Positions 22,806-34,344 of a stretch of DNA of 64,000 nt are shown here, one piece after another (the stretch's first letter is position 1; every line of letters starts with the position of its first letter). This DNA is from Nilaparvata lugens (taxonomy: Eukaryota > Arthropoda > Insecta > Hemiptera > Delphacidae), in the NCBI RefSeq assembly GCF_014356525.2, contig NC_052510.1, positions 21,649,483-21,713,482 on the forward strand, in the 5' to 3' direction. Under the pieces are notes generated by a model. That model searched no databases and was not told the DNA's origin. It saw only the letters and a list, made by a program, of their open reading frames with translations. Position numbers and translations under genes: made by a program.

Positions 22806-23469
22806 GGCGGATAATTACTAAAAAACCATGTTTTTCACGTTTTTCTCGAAAACGGCTCTAACGATTTTCTTCAAATTTATACCATGGATAGCTATTTATA
22901 AGCCCTATCAACTGACATGAGTCTCATTTCTGGGAAAATTTCAGGAGCTCCGTAATATTCTTGAGAAAAATGGCGGATAATGACTAAAAATCCATGTTTT
23001 TCTCGGTTCTCTCAAAAACTGCTCTAACGATTTCCTTCAAATTTATACCATGGATAGCTATTTATAAGCCCTATCAACTGGCATGAGTCTCATTTCTGGG
23101 AAAATTCCATGAGCTCCATAATATTCTTGAGAAAAATGGCGGATAATAACTAAAAAACCATGTTTTTCACGGTTTTCTCGAAAACGGCTTTAACGATTTT
23201 CTTCAAATTCAAACCATGGATAGCTATTTTTAAGCCCTATCAAATAACATGAGTTTTTTTCCTGGTAAAATTGCTGGAGTTCCGTAATATTCTGGAGGAA
23301 AATGGCGAATAATTACTAAAAAACCATGTTTTTCACGATTTTCTCAAAAATAACTCGACCGATTTTTTTCAAATTCATATACTCTGTATAGTTATTTATC
23401 AGCTCTATCAACTGGCATGGTCTCCTTTCTGGGAAACCAATGGGGGGTCCACCCCATCATTGGGAAATG
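22806..23469 (+). repeat. Four tandem 166-bp units
   Basis: Units start at 22,806, 22,972, 23,138 and 23,304 (ggcg(g/a)ataattactaaaaa...). Each contains ctcgaaaacggctctaacga, ccatggatagctatttataa, ccctatcaactg and cataatattcttgag blocks. The spacing is exactly 166 bases three times. The first three units are close to each other and the fourth is more diverged. The unit derives from the 3' part of the interspersed repeat (compare 59,595-59,720, single copy). Confidence 0.9.
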
Positions 23470-23726
23470 GACTTAGTAACCTCCTTCTCGTGCATGAGGT
23501 AGGTAGGTAGCGCAGTTCATAAAAAGAACACATAGTCGAGATATTTCATCTGTAGAACAGCTGTTTTGACGACTTTAAAAAAATGACAACTAAAAAATCA
23601 TCGAATTTCACAATTATTCACAAAAAGAAAAAGTACTTTGAAAACAATTATATATACACATATACAGAAGTGTGATCGTAGTTTCAAATATGAGCAAGGA
23701 AAGTTGTGTGAGTGTACCACACCAGA

Positions 23727-25002
23727 TTTTTTTATTCTAATATCGGTCAATGTACGGGTCCATGAATGTCTCGTGAACGTGTGTCTTTGAGCCGCTGAGA
23801 TGCCTCTGAATCGATGGCGGTCCTGGAAGCTTGGGGTCTGCTGTCTCCTATCCCATCTGGACGTGTAGAGCTCAACCAACGAGCTTGAATTCAAATTGAC
23901 GAAACAGCTTTGAGGTAACAACTTTTTCCAAATCAAACGAACGTCCCAGGAATCCCGGATGAAGCAGAATGGGTTTCAGTGACTATAGACTTTCAAAAAG
24001 GGGAAAACATGAATCATTCAATCAATTTAAACGTGCTGAATTAGACTCTTCTTTTCTTGTTAAATTGTAACTTTGAGATTTGGAACTTGGGGATTAATAG
24101 ATTACAAATTTTATCAATTTGGTTTGAGTAGGCTAATAGATTTTCGGTTGTATCTTTACATTGAAATGTGAGGCCATATTTTCTCAGTAAGGATCCAGCT
24201 GGGAATTTCAGTTTTCTTCAAATCTATATTCAATAATATACTAAAATTACTCAGAGTTGAACTAGTGTATGGAATGTTTAAAGGTCAGTTTTTGATAAAT
24301 GTTTAAAAATGATTTTTGTCTTAAAGTTGTGAAGAATCGATTGAAGTTTCAAGGACCCTAGCTTTTTTTCTAATTTTTTTCTTGGTGTCATATATTTTTG
24401 AATAGTCTTACTATGTAGAATTTCCGTGATGTGATCCTTTAGGAATATTTGTCTTTGCAGATTTTATGATATAAAGTTATATAATAGATATTATCGGAAT
24501 TATTCATATTTGATAATATTTTGATTGTGTGTTCTAAATGTTCTAAGAGTTTTCTGATTTTTATGTTGATCTTTCTTTTGAATATTTATTGTTACTTATG
24601 ATTAACTTCTGAGAAATATCTATGGTAACTTTCAATTTCTCTTTCTGAAATTAGAGTCCTTTAAGCTTCTTATGATTCAATGTAAACCGTTTTCAATATA
24701 AAGCAGACATAGTAGGCTCCTACTGAATTATCTGTATCGGAGAAACTTTCTAAATTTAGTAATTCTATTTTCGGTTCTCATGATGCAACTTAATTTTTGT
24801 CTTATTTACTGTTGAATTTAACTGTTAAAGGCGACAATATACTTGATATCTTCTTTCTATTTCGTTGTCTCTTTTGTCATTTCTGGATTCTCATTCTCTA
24901 GCACTAAGTATGTCCATCATGCATTCCTTTTATTAAGTTATATTGTGTGCGCTTCTATATTCTTAATTCCAAATTAACTTTCCAAATTCATAGCACGGCA
25001 CA
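23727..25002 (-). mobile_element. Inverted partial copy of the 2.7-kb TG...CA element
   Basis: The minus strand from 25,002 (tgtgccgtgctatgaattt) to 23,727 is colinear with 5,299-6,625, including a well-conserved block near 23,760-23,960 (agctctacacgtcc, gaacgtcccagg). It shares the 5' boundary TGTGCC but breaks at ttagaataaaaaaat, after which the two copies differ. Overall similarity looks about 80-85%. There is no ORF. Sharing one exact end supports a defined element terminus there. Confidence 0.7.
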
Positions 25003-25356
25003 ATAATCAATGTTTTATAACAAAGTTACACAGTGTAAACGCAGCTGAGTTGTTACTCATATTTTGAATTTGTATTCTATATTCTTCACTACTTTTCAGG
25101 AATTCATTGTAGAAATGTACACAGTTTCATGACAAGATAATGGTTATTCCAGTACAACATTTATCTATTGTATTCTATATAGAGTTCTTCATAAACTCAA
25201 TTTGAAATTTATTTGATAAAAAACACACTTTACATATCATTCAAGAAATATCGAAACAAATATAATGAACCAAAATGAAACCCTCAGGCATTGGTAATAT
25301 GATAATATGCATGTGTCAAAATAGCAGACAAACAATTGAGTATAAGAATAATATAC

Positions 25357-25477
25357 CTGCTAGTAGCAGAAGAACTTCCAATATCAGTAACAGCGGCAGA
25401 TCCAACTCTGATGTCATACCCTTCATGATTTATCAATGTTCTGTAAACTGAATTCCCATTCAAAATGTATGTCATGT
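25357..25477 (-). CDS. Exon 6 of the unidentified minus-strand split gene
   Basis: The 121-bp exon is bounded by an acceptor tttcgcagag and a gtatat donor. It encodes MTYILNGNSVYRTLINHEGY then DIRVGSAAVTDIGSSSATS. Two acceptors are possible, two bases apart (...cgcag or ...cgcagag). The second gives a start phase matching the single base left over from the exon at 31,721-31,907; the first does not. It ends with AG, which joins A of exon 7 to make AGA. Function unknown. Confidence 0.6.
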
Positions 25478-25834
25478 CTCTGCGAAAGTTCATTAATGCA
25501 ATATTATTGTGATAATAGTTCATTGATAAACTATGACAGTCGTAAGGCCCATTGACGGCTTAAATTATATATTCAGGCGGTGGAACATTCCCGAAAGGGA
25601 ACTCCCCACCAACAAAAGCCATACGAATTTATTTATTCATTGATATTCTAGGAAGGTGATTATCCTAACCTATAGTATTGAACGAGCAATTTCTAAATTA
25701 TAAAGAAGATAATTAAAAATCTCAGTACCCTTTTTTTAAAATATTTTATTTCATTTAAATGACCGAAACATGTGATATTCTTTATATTTATATTACAAGT
25801 AGTATATACAGGAAAGAGAGCAATTTCTGTTTAT

Positions 25835-25990
25835 ATGTTTAGATGTTTGGATGTTTAGATGTTTAGATGTTTAGATGCTCAGATGTTCAGATGTTAAGAT
25901 GTTTAGGTGTTTAGATGTTTAGATGTTTAGATGTTCAGATGTTTAGATGTTTAGATGTCTAATGTTTAGATGTTTAGATGTTTATATGTT
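25835..25990 (+). repeat. 8-bp minisatellite (ATGTTTAG)n
   Basis: About 18-19 tandem units of atgtttag with scattered substitutions (atgctcag, atgttcag, atgttaag, gtgtttag) and one deletion near 25,965. It lies in the 5' part of the family A element where other copies have a short tatctggttattt repeat, so it looks like local slippage expansion. Confidence 0.9.
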
Positions 25991-26273
25991 TGTATTTCAC
26001 CGTATCGTGAAAACGGCTCCAACGATTCTCACGAATTTCAGAACATAGTAGGTTTATAACATAAAATTTCTATTGCACTAGGTCTCATCCCTGGGAAAAC
26101 TCACTCAAGGACATTTAAAGGATAATTATTATTCATCCTTGGAAAAACAGCTGATAATAATTATTTCGTCGTCTGTTGATGATGGAAGTGAGTGAGCGAG
26201 CTATGTGTGTGGGACTGTGTAAAAATTATGACTCAGCTGTTGAACTTTTGTAAACATTCAATCAGGTACTTAG

Positions 26274-26413
26274 TGCCGGTTGCAAAAAAGCCGGGCTATT
26301 TTCAATCCTGATTGTTTCCAGAAGATCCATCTTTTTGAAATGGTCTTTTCTGATTTGGTTCACGTAAAATTAATCAGGATTAAAATTTAACTGGCTTTCG
26401 TGCAACCGGGCCT
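26274..26413. mobile_element. Small foldback MITE (cggttgca ends)
   Basis: The left end gtgccggttgcaaaaaagcc and the right end ggctttcgtgcaaccgggcc are inverted repeats, and the match continues inward (aatcctgatt against aatcaggatt). At about 140 bp with no ORF it fits a palindromic MITE. A degraded relative is at 44,838-44,937. I recall similar cggttgca-ended MITEs as widespread in Hemiptera, unverified. Confidence 0.75.
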
Positions 26414-26579
26414 TTGTGAGGGAAATTTTTGCATACCTCTGGGAATTAGTCTCATTTTACTGTGATAAGATAGAACATTTCTGTATGAACTATGCATGTT
26501 ATTAAAATATCTTCTTTTCCTTTCGTAATATTTTTTCTATTCTTTAGTACTCCAGAGCGAAGCTCGGTCCCCGATATTT

Positions 26580-29134
26580 GATTATTATTGATAGTGTGAT
26601 GAATCTTTCGAGTAAATCTCACGAAAGGAGAGGATTAACCAGAAAAATTATAATTACCCTTATAAAATCAAAGGATTGACAAACGAATAGTTAGCACCCG
26701 AGCGATAAGGCTTCCTTATCAACAGCTGAGTATAAGATAAGAGTACCGTTTTGTACTACACATTTTTTCAAAGAATTATTTAATAAAATTATAATTATTT
26801 TGCAAATTGAGTACAAACCATTTATGAATTTATTGCTCATTGAACTTTTGGAGGTTACACTTTGGTTTAAAATTGATCAAATGTTTTGTAGCAGCTCAGA
26901 CACAGCTGACTGACTCAATATATTATAAATGTCATGCCAAGTTTTCATGCAAGCTATAATATTATTTCTAAAATCAAGAACTATTCAAAAAGGATGAAGA
27001 ATTTCAAATAGAAAAATAAAATGTATGTATTATTGTTTAAATTATTTATTACTCACGAAATTACATTATAATGTCAAATGTTATTATAACTAACTAGGTC
27101 ATAGCATGAATATTGTATCACTGATAAGAGCAGTAAAAATTAATGATAACAGTTTCGAATTTAATAAGAATTGTATAGAAATATTGAATTATAAATTATT
27201 GATTTAACTGAGTCACATGGTGAATGAATCTCTTTGGCAAGTCTAAGCCAATCATATGTCATAGAAATGGCACCAAAAGGGAGATCGTTTGAAAGCATCC
27301 TATGTTAATCTGTTATCAGACAGCAATCTTGCCTCATCATAATATATGCTAGTGCATGTACACTGTATAGGGGAACTCTATCTAGAGAATTAAGCAATTT
27401 AAAAAATTATACAAATTAAGTTATTATTGTAATCAAAGGAATTATATTTTACTGCTTGCCACTGACGTCATGCCTACGTTATAATCATTCTACCAATGGC
27501 AAATTTTCATGCAAATTAATTACACAGAGATTCTCAGAAAAAGGTTCTAGCCAAAGGCTTAGAAGAAGGCAAGACACTTCCCTTTTAAAATCCTCACTGT
27601 TAAGACCTTGTTGAAAAGTTACCAAAGTCCTATTAGTGAAATTTCGTTCGATTTTTGTATTTTTTATCTGTGAGCCAATATTTTAGGCTAATTCATCTAT
27701 TGTTTTGTAAATTTATTCATCAATTGATTACGCTAGAAATTCTAATTTAATTATCCCCTAATTTATTTGGTGAAGGAGATATTTAATTAAAATTCCACAC
27801 GTGCTAAGACCGAAGCCTGGACCAGCCACCGATCATACCAAATTTGATCTAAAGGAACCACGACCGCCAAGAGGATTCACGTGAGTTTTATATTTTTGGG
27901 GCCCCAATCTTCACTTCGAAAGAAATACAGTGCAGAAACATATAAAATTTTTCTTCGTTAAAGTAATGGCCACGCCGTCAAGCGCTTATAACCATTAAGA
28001 TCCTAGATTTTATCTGATATAGAATTTATAAGAACTTGTAGTTGATTAACTATCCTCCGCTGCCAGAACCACGACCTGAGTAATTTTAAAAATCTTTTAT
28101 AATTTGTTTTCATTATTTTAAAAAACTGTTGAATTTGTCAATTATAAATTCTGTTGGATCATGCATGGTATCATGCGAGCACAAGCAAATTTCTAATTAC
28201 TTTGTCAAATGTTAAACTATTTTCAACCTGTAATCCAAGCTTCAAATCTGCATTGTCAAATCATATATTTTATTATATTATATTCCCATTTTGTCAATTT
28301 GTCTTCTGAGTTCGATTATTTCTCAAGCCTGTCAATTATTGTGTCTGACACGTTCTATATTATCAAGAACCGATCAAGTACGATCATTAAAATAATTGTT
28401 TCAACCTGGATATTGGAACAGATCTAAGTGGATGTAGTGTGTGGGGTCAGTCCGAGATTACCTATTCTCTGTCCTTACCTGCTCATATATCAGCTTTTAT
28501 CTGTTACCAACTTCGGCTTGGGAGCGAATTTTTCGACTGTATGGCAGATGCAGCTGGAGATAATATAATTTCCTACAATAGAGCATGAAGCCCGACAAGA
28601 CTCTGTTCTCGAAGTATATTCCGAACGATCTCTGGTCCTTAGTACCCTATCTCAATCCTTCGGAACTTATTAGAGACGCAGTCCCGTGGATTATCTACAT
28701 CGGGATTTTTGCTCGACCTGTATGATTTTATATGCCGTTTCATCACAGGCAATAGTTTTGAGATATCCGTATTCAGTGTTTAGCGACCGCTACACTACCT
28801 CTGAAAGTTTTATCATTATACAATCATAAGAAGAATCAAGGGTGAGCGAGTGTTTATGCCTCCCGCAATTCAGACGATTGTATCGAATCTTGAAGTGACT
28901 CAATCAGTCTGGTGTTCACTTAGCGTCCACGCATGCATTTTCAAATTTCTAACCTCAATACTGGAGACTCAGTACAATATTCGTTATACGTGGAGCCATT
29001 TGCAGCACCACAATAGAAAAAAACTCTTTTCCAATAACATAGCCTAAATAAGTGAAAACATTTTTGATTTCACTACATTCATGTTTGAAATCCAGTGATA
29101 GATTATTGATTCAAGTCAAGCAAAATATAATACG
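26580..29134. other. Unassigned sequence, probably intronic
   Basis: No splice-bounded exon or known element was found. The patch 27,800-28,090 has repeated accacgacc(g/t) words (gaaccacgaccgcc, gaaccacgacctg), and 28,440-28,800 is GC-richer than its surroundings with no long frame. These could be a 5' or LTR region of a retroelement, but I see no paired terminal repeats. Confidence 0.35.
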
Positions 29135-29350
29135 AATAGAATAGAAATGAACTTTATTCAACAAAACAGTTCGAACAGCTCCTAATGTGAAAACAAAGAA
29201 AAAAATTGAAATAATCAACAGTAAATCAGAAGTAAACAGTTCATTAGGCATGCATGGATGGCATTTTGCCGTCAGCCGAGGTTGAGCCGAACTTGATAAT
29301 TATAATACTTGGTTTGCGTTTCATAACAAAACAGACTGTCTTTGAAAGAA
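29135..29350 (-). mobile_element. LINE 3' UTR fragment, minus strand
   Basis: The minus strand ends ...ttgaataaagttcatttctattctattcg, an AATAAA followed by a short (ttcta)n tail. This style matches other LINE tails in the window. No ORF is retained. Low specificity. Confidence 0.35.
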
Positions 29351-29448
29351 TAGATTTCAAATGTCAAATATTGAACTCTCACCTGATTCATATGAGGATA
29401 GAGAAAAAAATAAATAAATAAAATACACCCGTTTTTATCTAATTAATA

Positions 29449-29690
29449 TCCTATTATATCAAGCGAGCAATTTCTGTATATCTGGTTAATTCATATATCT
29501 GGTTATTTTGATATCTGGTTATTTATGTTTTACGGATCTCGAAAACTGATCTAACGATTTTCACGAAATTTGGAACATAGTAGGTTTGTGATACAAGGAT
29601 TCGAAATATAATACGATAATCAAAGACTCCGGTTTTTATTTAAATAAGATGAGTCATCCTCAGAAAATATCTGATGAGGCCGTTCTATAT
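29449..29690 (+). mobile_element. Family A Helitron-like element, 5' part (copy 4)
   Basis: A|TCCTATTATATCAAGCGAGC starts the segment. It continues with three tatctggtta repeats, ctcgaaaactgatctaacga and ttggaacatagtaggtttg. The 3' hairpin is absent, so it is truncated. Confidence 0.65.
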
Positions 29691-29789
29691 GAAAACCTCT
29701 AGCAATATTCAAACCCTAGAAATAATCCATAACAAATGAATTGGATTGTTCTAGTTCCATCATTCTATAAGTCGGAAAATTTAGGGGAT

Positions 29790-29816
29790 TGAGAAGAAGA
29801 GGAGGAAGAAGAAGAA

Positions 29817-29863
<47 letters not shown>

Positions 29864-29911
29864 AGAAGAAGAAGAGAAGAAGAAGAAGAAGAAGAAGAAG
29901 AAGAAGAAGAA
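29790..29911 (+). repeat. (GAA)n microsatellite
   Basis: An array of gaa/gag with few interruptions, in the reverse orientation to the other TTC arrays. It yields Arg/Glu or Ser/Leu artefact frames. Confidence 0.95.
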
Positions 29912-30699
29912 TGTATGAATGCATCAATGTTAGTTACTCTGTTCCTACTACCAAGATTATCATTATGCATTAGAATTTTAATATTCTAATAACTTTTATT
30001 ACTCTTTGCGAAAAGCTTTTGTTATGGGCTGCAGCAGGAATAACATTTTAATTACTTACTTGATTTCTGGACCAGCTTCTGGTACTATGAAGGATGTTTT
30101 TGGATTGCTTGGAATCAATTTATATTTCAGCTCTGTAACACAGTCAGAATCATTAACGCATGACCAGATTCAAAATATCACTGCAGCCTAGTCCTACTTG
30201 GGTGTTGAGATGTAGCAGTAGCCTTGACGTGCTAAGTGAACGGATAAAAATTATAACACATACTTTCAAAATCGATTAATAATCAATTCATTTTTTTTCA
30301 ACAAACATGGTGCACAATAATATTAAGAAATACAATATATAATATATTTTGGAATTCCCCATCTTGGGGGGTATGGGGGGGGGAGTTCCACGTTAATGCA
30401 AGACTGAACACAAAAATTGGATTTGCATCAACATTTTCATTGTTATCAATATGTGAAACCTTATGTATCTGCTTTTACTTTAAATTCCATAATTATCATA
30501 AGAAACGAGTTTAGAGTTATGAGTGAATTCGCTTTTTTTAATACATTTTTTTTTTACCCTCCCTGCTCTCTCAGTTTATACTTTTGTCCTTCTCCTGCCT
30601 ATTACATGAGAAGCCATAGTTGGCAACTTATTTCCCCCCCCCCCACCATTCATCTTTCTAGCATACCAAACCATCTAGCATTTTGTTGTGTTTGTTTTT

Positions 30700-31690
30700 A
30701 TTATAACTGTTGTATTTTTGTAGTTCTATTAATTGCTATAGTTTTCTATGTGTTGTTCACCATAATGATATTATATATTATTCAAAGGCTGGAGATTATG
30801 AAGACCGATCTCGCCGAAATAATCTTATATTCAGGGGTCTTAAATTCAAGAGTGACATGGACTGTCGTGTTGCAGTGAAGAGATTCTGCTCAGACGTACT
30901 TGGATGCGACAGGCAAGTGCAGGTGAACAGAGCTCATACTCTTGGCCCAAAAAAAGACAATGCCCCTATAATCACTCACATTCCCTCCGACCAGGATTTG
31001 GAAAATATATTAAAAAATGTGAACAAGTTGAAGGGTACCGGGTTCAGTGTCCAAAAAGACTTTTCTGTGGCAACTAGAAGAAAAAGAAGCAAGCTACTTT
31101 TTTTGAGAAAGGAACTACTGAGGATCTCAAGTCAATTGAAGTGTTTCCTGAGAGGCGACCAACTATGGGTGGAAGGGCGGTCATTCTGGTGGTCGTTGGA
31201 GGAAGGACTCCGTCGCGGAAGAGAGGACGGTGTCGAAGAGCTGAGTCAACTGATGAAGCGCGACGTCAGGCCTATCATAGAAAGAATTCTGAAAAGCGGC
31301 GCAGAGAATCCATAGGTGGAGGCTCGCTGTCAGCAGTCAAGCGTCAGGAAGTTAGGAGGCAACATAAACGATACTTACCCACAGGTGACAGAAATTTTGT
31401 ATTATAATATTGTGAACTCAAATCAAAAGTAAATGAATTGAATTTTTTGAAATTTCTAGGCAGGTTTGATGTGATTTTTTTGGCTGAGACTTTTGTTGAA
31501 GAAAAAGATATTAGTTTTTATGATAATTTTCTCCATAATTTCGATATAAGGTTTGAAGGCGCAGTCAGGCAATCACAATTTGGTAGGGCTAGCGGGGGGT
31601 TGCTGATGGGTATAAATAAATTGTCTAAGCGCGATAAACAGATAGATTTTCGAAAAATAAATGATCGTTTAGTTAGAACTGTACATTTTT
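30700..31690 (+). pseudogene. LINE fragment: ORF1 C-terminal domain and start of endonuclease
   Basis: At about 30,790-31,300 the translation reads SRRNNLIFRGL, VNRAHTLGPK, ENILKNVNKLKGTGFSVQKD and TRRKRSKLLFLRKELL. This is the arrangement of the RRM/CTD part of LINE ORF1 proteins (RNA chaperone). After a break, 31,440-31,680 gives FDVIFLAETFVEE and GGLLMGINKLSKRD, the N-terminal third of an APE endonuclease with the catalytic Glu region. Everything downstream (RT) is missing. The fragment stops about 25 bases from the splice donor of exon 5. Confidence 0.7.
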
Positions 31691-31720
31691 AATCAAACTA
31701 GGCCATACAAGTAAGATTAC

Positions 31721-31907
31721 CTTCTCTTAAACGATTATGGTTGTGTACATAGAAAATACCAATTTCAGTGAATCTGATAGTAACAATCTCTCCTCCTCCA
31801 GATCCAATATTGATTGAAGACAATGCGACTATTGAATCCTCATATTCAACCTCTTTGATTTCAACTCTACCAATCATCTCATTCAACACTCGGTAGAACT
31901 GGTATGG
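31721..31907 (-). CDS. Exon 5 of the unidentified minus-strand split gene
   Basis: The 187-bp exon has acceptor cgtttcacag and donor gtaatc. It reads PYQFYRVLNEMIGRVEIKEV, then EYEDSIVALSSINIGSGGGE and IVTIRFTEIGIFYVHNHNRL. It starts in phase 0 and ends in phase 1. The length (187), phases and protein pattern (YR-V/I-x-x-E-M/L-I..., V-x-Y near residue 21) parallel exon 1 at 58,767-58,953, suggesting duplicated exons. The strand-like alternation suggests a beta-rich domain. An in-frame stop just past the donor means the frame does not simply read through. Confidence 0.65.
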
Positions 31908-33600
31908 CTGTGAAACGACATTTCAATGAATTTTGTTGAATATAGCATAACATACATTTTTAATTTTTTTGCTTTAGCCGAATTATTAACGAAACAAATA
32001 TGATGTGGAACTCTCATACTACTTTCCATCCCATGAAATATATATATATATTTTTTAAATTTCACTTATAAGATACATCAAGCAAAAAATATCAACAGTG
32101 AAACTGTTGAAAATTTCCATATAGACACATAATTACTCAATAGCTCCAAGTCATCAATCCAATATGAAAATGAAGGGAAGTTTGAGAGTAAATGGAGTTA
32201 CTTATGATTCACTTTCAACATGTAATCTTATTGGGAAGAGGTGTTTGGCTGAATTTAGAGCTTACATTTTTTGCAACATCATGAATAATTCCCCATACTG
32301 AGTCACTTGAAAAATGTTTAAAAATTGTATAGTCAAGAAGAGATGCATCAAAATGACCTAGGAATACAGACGTTACATTATTTTTTATATTATTTTTTAT
32401 TTATTTATTTTTTTTTACTTGAAACAAATTTTCCGTGAAACAAAACACCGTCAGCAGCCTGAGACCCACCTCAAATAAATATTGGATACTAACATTGAAA
32501 CTATCAGAATACAACTTATATAGGCCTACGTTAGCATTGAGATTATAAAACGAAGTCGTAGGAGTTATTTTATATTAAATGTGTTAAAATAGCTAAGAAA
32601 GTAAAAACTTATATCAACAATTGAATTAATAAGAGCATTAAGAGACTCATAAAAGCTATCGCTTGGAGTACTCTTCTGACTTGCTGATACATTGTCATTA
32701 TGTTAGTGATTCCTCCTTAGTCTATACTATACTATTTGTTTTCTTTATAAAAATATCCTGCTCTTATGGTTTCTCCTATTCGATCGCTTCATTCCATCCT
32801 GACAGACTTGAATCTCCTTTAATTTCCCTGATTCGTCTTATACTTTCTTAAGGACTTAAGGATCCCCTAGTACTTTGCTAGTACATAGTTGGGAATCTTG
32901 AAAATTCTCCCATATTTCAACACATCACACCACAAACCCTGCTGCTTTGTATAAGATATCAGTACTTCGTTTATATTCTGATTGATCTCGTTATTTATTC
33001 TACTCTTGTGTCTTTTTTTCATTAAATATGAATTTGATTAAGGATTTTAGCTCCATTGAAACGTTACTTTATTCTACGTTTATTTTTTTTTTCACTGTCA
33101 TGTAACCCATGTCAGAGGTATTTATTAAACATTTACAATATGGAAAAAAGTCCATTACCTACATGGATCAATTTTCATAAACTAACATGTATCATCCCAG
33201 TATAGAGTCTATGTTTCGGGATGAATTTGGTCTAACATTCTAAATATAATATTTTAAATCTAAATGAATTTCTCATACAATACATTTAATAATCTGGGCT
33301 TTTCCTACGAATTGAATAAATAGCGCAGAAAAAATATTTTTTACGTTTACGTTATTATAAGTCCAAACTATCATATATATTATGTGATCTGGGATATGTA
33401 TTATGTTATCTGTCATAATATAATATTATGCTTTCTAAATTTGGGTAAGAAATAGTACAAAATAGCCTATCCTCATTTCTTCTCTCACAATCTGTGTTTT
33501 TTGTAGAAATTGGATAGAATAGGATAGACTTGCATGAGTTCAGTAATCCTATCTAATTTGTCTTCAACTGAAAATGTGAATCTCTATCTCGTGACTTCAT
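31908..33600. other. Unassigned AT-rich sequence, probably intronic
   Basis: No coding, repeat-end or RNA feature was supported. It includes an (at)n run near 32,038 and a poly-T stretch near 32,400. Confidence 0.35.
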
Positions 33601-33639
33601 CATCTGGTCCTTGAAGGATGAATATTCACTGTTTTAAAG

Positions 33640-33795
33640 GTCTTACATCTGCAGAAATTCAAATGAAGATCTGATTCAAATGGATTTAATGAAAATCATT
33701 GGAGCCGTTTTCGATATTTCTCAGTGATACATATATAGCCTATAGAATCAAGAAAACATACAACATAACAGGAATTGCTCGCTTGATAGGATAGA
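33640..33795 (-). mobile_element. Family A Helitron-like 5' end, minus strand
   Basis: The minus strand reads tctatcctatcaagcgagcaattcctgtt, followed by atatcgaaaacggctccaat and gattttcattaaatcc. It is a truncated copy; the 3' part is absent. Confidence 0.55.
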
Positions 33796-34344
33796 ATAAC
33801 TTGGCCTACCTTCTATTCCCATACTATTACTTTGGAATTACATTGCAATAGTTTTTCACATATTTCAATAAAAATCTTCCAATACTGTATTTTATCATAT
33901 TCTAATGAATTTTATTTTCATCTATTGTATTTTAATCACTGGCGTAGACAGGATATATTATACTTTATGATACTAATTATTCATACTAACTGTATAATAA
34001 ATATTATACTTATGTATAATATTTTTCGAGTGTAGAGGAATGCCTACTGATTGGTAGGAGTTCCGAAGTATTGTATACACGCATTTTGCTTGCTCAAAAG
34101 CGCAATATTCTTATTCTAACATAGGGAACTGCGAAGATTTATAAGAATTTTATAATCTTACTCTCTTCCATCGTCCAATTACTTTCATTATTTTCAGTTA
34201 CAGAATAGACTATGTTATTGTAAAAAAGTGTTCCACTGACTCTATTTTGAAAAAGAGCTGTAGATATGAATAAGTATGTTATCGTTGTTATAACTCACAT
34301 GTACTGCCTACTCTGATATCTTATTCCTTCTTCAAAATAGTATA

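Larger units (their letters stand above)
25663..26575 (+). mobile_element. Helitron/Helentron-like element, family A copy 2
   Basis: The 5' end TCCTAACCTATAGTATTGAACGAGC and 3' hairpin ccagagcgaagctcgg (26,552-26,567) match copy 1. The core includes cgtgaaaacggctccaacga, cagaacatagtaggtttata and aaaacagctgataat. It carries a minisatellite (25,835-25,990) and a foldback element (26,274-26,413) inside. No ORF. Confidence 0.6.

Noticed and set aside
27780..28800. Possible LTR retrotransposon or non-coding RNA region
   Set aside because: GC-richer patches and repeated accacgacc words are suggestive, but there are no paired LTRs, primer site, polyprotein or promoter to support a call.
29716..29989. 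Ser/Leu-rich and Arg/Glu-rich frames
   Set aside because: Readings of the (GAA)n array.
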